Source of the DNA: Actinomycetota bacterium
GTDB taxonomy: Bacteria > Actinomycetota > Thermoleophilia > Solirubrobacterales > Solirubrobacteraceae
Assembly: GCA_009699565.1 (NCBI GenBank)
Contig: WLNX01000085.1
Span: 1 to 7,614, forward strand
Direction of reading: 5' to 3'
DNA: 7,614 nucleotides
Both the position numbers and the translations under genes were made by a program. Position 1 is the first letter of the stretch. Each line of letters opens with the position of its first letter. Below are positions 6,711 to 7,614 of this stretch, one piece after another. The notes under the pieces were generated by a model that saw only the letters and a program-made list of their open reading frames with translations, was not told where the DNA came from and ran no database searches.

Positions 6711-7079
6711 ATGAATTTCCTGCGCTACGGCGATCTCATCCTTCTGGCGGTGGCGCTCCCGGTCTTCGTGATCGCAGGCTGGCCGATGCTCGGCTACGCC
6801 GGCGGCGCTTTTGCCTGGATTGCGCAGCGGGGAATTCAGGCTTGGACAAACAACAAGGCTGTTGCGTCCGACAACCCAGCTCGCGTCGCCGGGATCGTCA
6901 CCGGTTCGATGATCGGTCGCGGCTGGCTCGTTGCGCTGACGATTTTTGGCGTCGGAATGATTGAGAACGACGCCGGGCTCGCCGCGGCGGTCCTCTTCAT
7001 CGTCGTATTCACCGCCTACTTCACGCTCTCGATGGCTACTCGGCCGTTCGACCAAGCCGACGCCGGGCGGACGTCATGA
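6711..7079 (+). CDS. Four-helix membrane protein at the AtpI position (ATP synthase subunit I-like)
   Basis: A 122-aa integral membrane protein with hydrophobic segments at about 7-24, 26-40, 60-82 and 88-109, and a polar, charged C-terminus (RPFDQADAGR). In many bacteria, including mycobacteria (Rv1303), a protein of this size and topology lies directly before atpB and is called AtpI; it helps assemble the c-ring. No decisive AtpI motif is visible, so the name rests on topology and neighbours. The start is well supported: it lies four bases after the preceding TAA, with AAGGA at 6695-6699 upstream at an 11-nt spacing. Its TGA overlaps the atpB ATG by four bases (ATGA), suggesting the three genes form one translationally coupled operon. 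Confidence 0.75.
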   Translation: MNFLRYGDLILLAVALPVFVIAGWPMLGYAGGAFAWIAQRGIQAWTNNKAVASDNPARVAGIVTGSMIGRGWLVALTIFGVGMIENDAGLAAAVLFIVVFTAYFTLSMATRPFDQADAGRTS

Positions 7080-7614
7080 TCCGCTCCCGCCTCTTCGCAC
7101 TCGCCGCAACCGTGGCCGCCGTCCTCGCCTCACCCAGCGCTGCACTCGCTCTCAACATCAATGAGAGCTACCAGCCACAGAACGAGTTCGAGCTGCTGCC
7201 GTGGGTCAACATCGAGATCTTTGGGATCGACATGTCGATCAACAAGGCCGTCTTCTACGTCGTCATGGCCTCCGTGCTCTCGTGCGTGACAATGATCTAC
7301 GTAGGCCGCAAGATGCAGATGAAGCCGGGTCGTCTGCAGGCGACGGTCGAGGCTTACTACGGGCTGATCGAACAGATCACTCGCGGCAACCTCAGCGGTG
7401 CAATGGTGCGGCGCTGGTTCCCGTTCCTCGCCGCGATCTTCCTCTTCATCTGGTACTCGAACATGCTCGGCTATCTGCCACTGCCGACGAACACGGAGCA
7501 CATGGTCACGATCTTCGGGATCGAAGTGCCGTCGCTGGCGCTCTACGCAGCGACAGCAAACATCTCGGTTCCGCTGGTGCTTACGCTGATGGTTGTCATC
7601 AGTTACCACTTCGA
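7076..7614 (+). CDS. atpB: ATP synthase F0 subunit a, 3' end beyond window
   Basis: The first 179 residues of the proton-channel subunit a of F-type ATP synthase; the reading frame stays open to the window edge. Seen: NEFELLPW at 36-43; INKAVFYVVMA at 55-65, starting the first core helix; then VEAYYGLIEQITRG at 91-104; RRWFPFLAAIFLFIWYSNMLGYLPL at 112-136 as the second helix and conserved loop; and TANISVPLVLTLMVV at 160-174, opening the helix before the essential arginine, which lies outside the window. The ATG at 7076 overlaps the preceding stop by four bases. Ahead of the conserved core is a signal-peptide-like N-terminus: RSR, then a hydrophobic Ala/Leu stretch, then SAALA at 21-25. The core would follow in the genome with atpE and the F1 genes. 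Confidence 0.94.
   Translation, partial: MIRSRLFALAATVAAVLASPSAALALNINESYQPQNEFELLPWVNIEIFGIDMSINKAVFYVVMASVLSCVTMIYVGRKMQMKPGRLQATVEAYYGLIEQITRGNLSGAMVRRWFPFLAAIFLFIWYSNMLGYLPLPTNTEHMVTIFGIEVPSLALYAATANISVPLVLTLMVVISYHF

Overview
The window is a GC-rich, densely packed chromosomal housekeeping segment, very probably from an actinobacterium. A deep-branching lineage such as Thermoleophilia/Solirubrobacterales is my guess from gene order and style, not a demonstrated placement. The order release factor 1 – PrmC – TsaC/Sua5 – WecA-type transferase – small ATP-synthase membrane proteins – AtpB is the known actinobacterial arrangement (Mycobacterium has it around rfe/wecA and atpB). A glyA gene between tsaC and the atp genes recalls the Firmicutes order (B. 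subtilis prfA-prmC-…-ywlC-…-glyA-upp-atp).

Layout. 2–2252: a tightly coupled plus-strand trio, prfA (5' end outside the window), prmC and tsaC, joined by 1-nt and 4-nt start/stop overlaps. All three act in translation: termination, methylation of the release factor, and tRNA t6A modification. 2305–3597: glyA, the serine/glycine one-carbon enzyme. 3634–4839: a polytopic polyprenyl-phosphate sugar-1-phosphate transferase (WecA/TagO family), the first membrane step of a cell-envelope glycan. 4824–5441 (minus): an EthR-like TetR-family regulator, convergent with and overlapping the end of wecA. 5543–6346 (plus): a Ser-Asp-His alpha/beta hydrolase read divergently from the regulator across a 101-bp spacer with a short perfect palindrome. 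6347–6469: an intergenic stretch with a strong hairpin. 6470–7614: start of the F-type ATP synthase operon, with two small membrane proteins (AtpZ/AtpI-like) and atpB, which runs off the window.

The regulator–hydrolase pair is the only accessory-looking module; the rest is conserved core machinery. A recurrent feature is a TANNNT -10-like hexamer placed 13 or 15 nt before the start codons of glyA, wecA, tetR and the hydrolase gene. Three of these four genes have no visible Shine-Dalgarno sequence, which suggests leaderless or near-leaderless transcripts. I see no CRISPR array, transposon, tRNA, rRNA or phage gene, and no convincing undescribed multi-gene system. The most interesting points are the EthR-like/hydrolase pair, the signal-peptide-like N-terminus of AtpB, and the hairpin before the atp genes.
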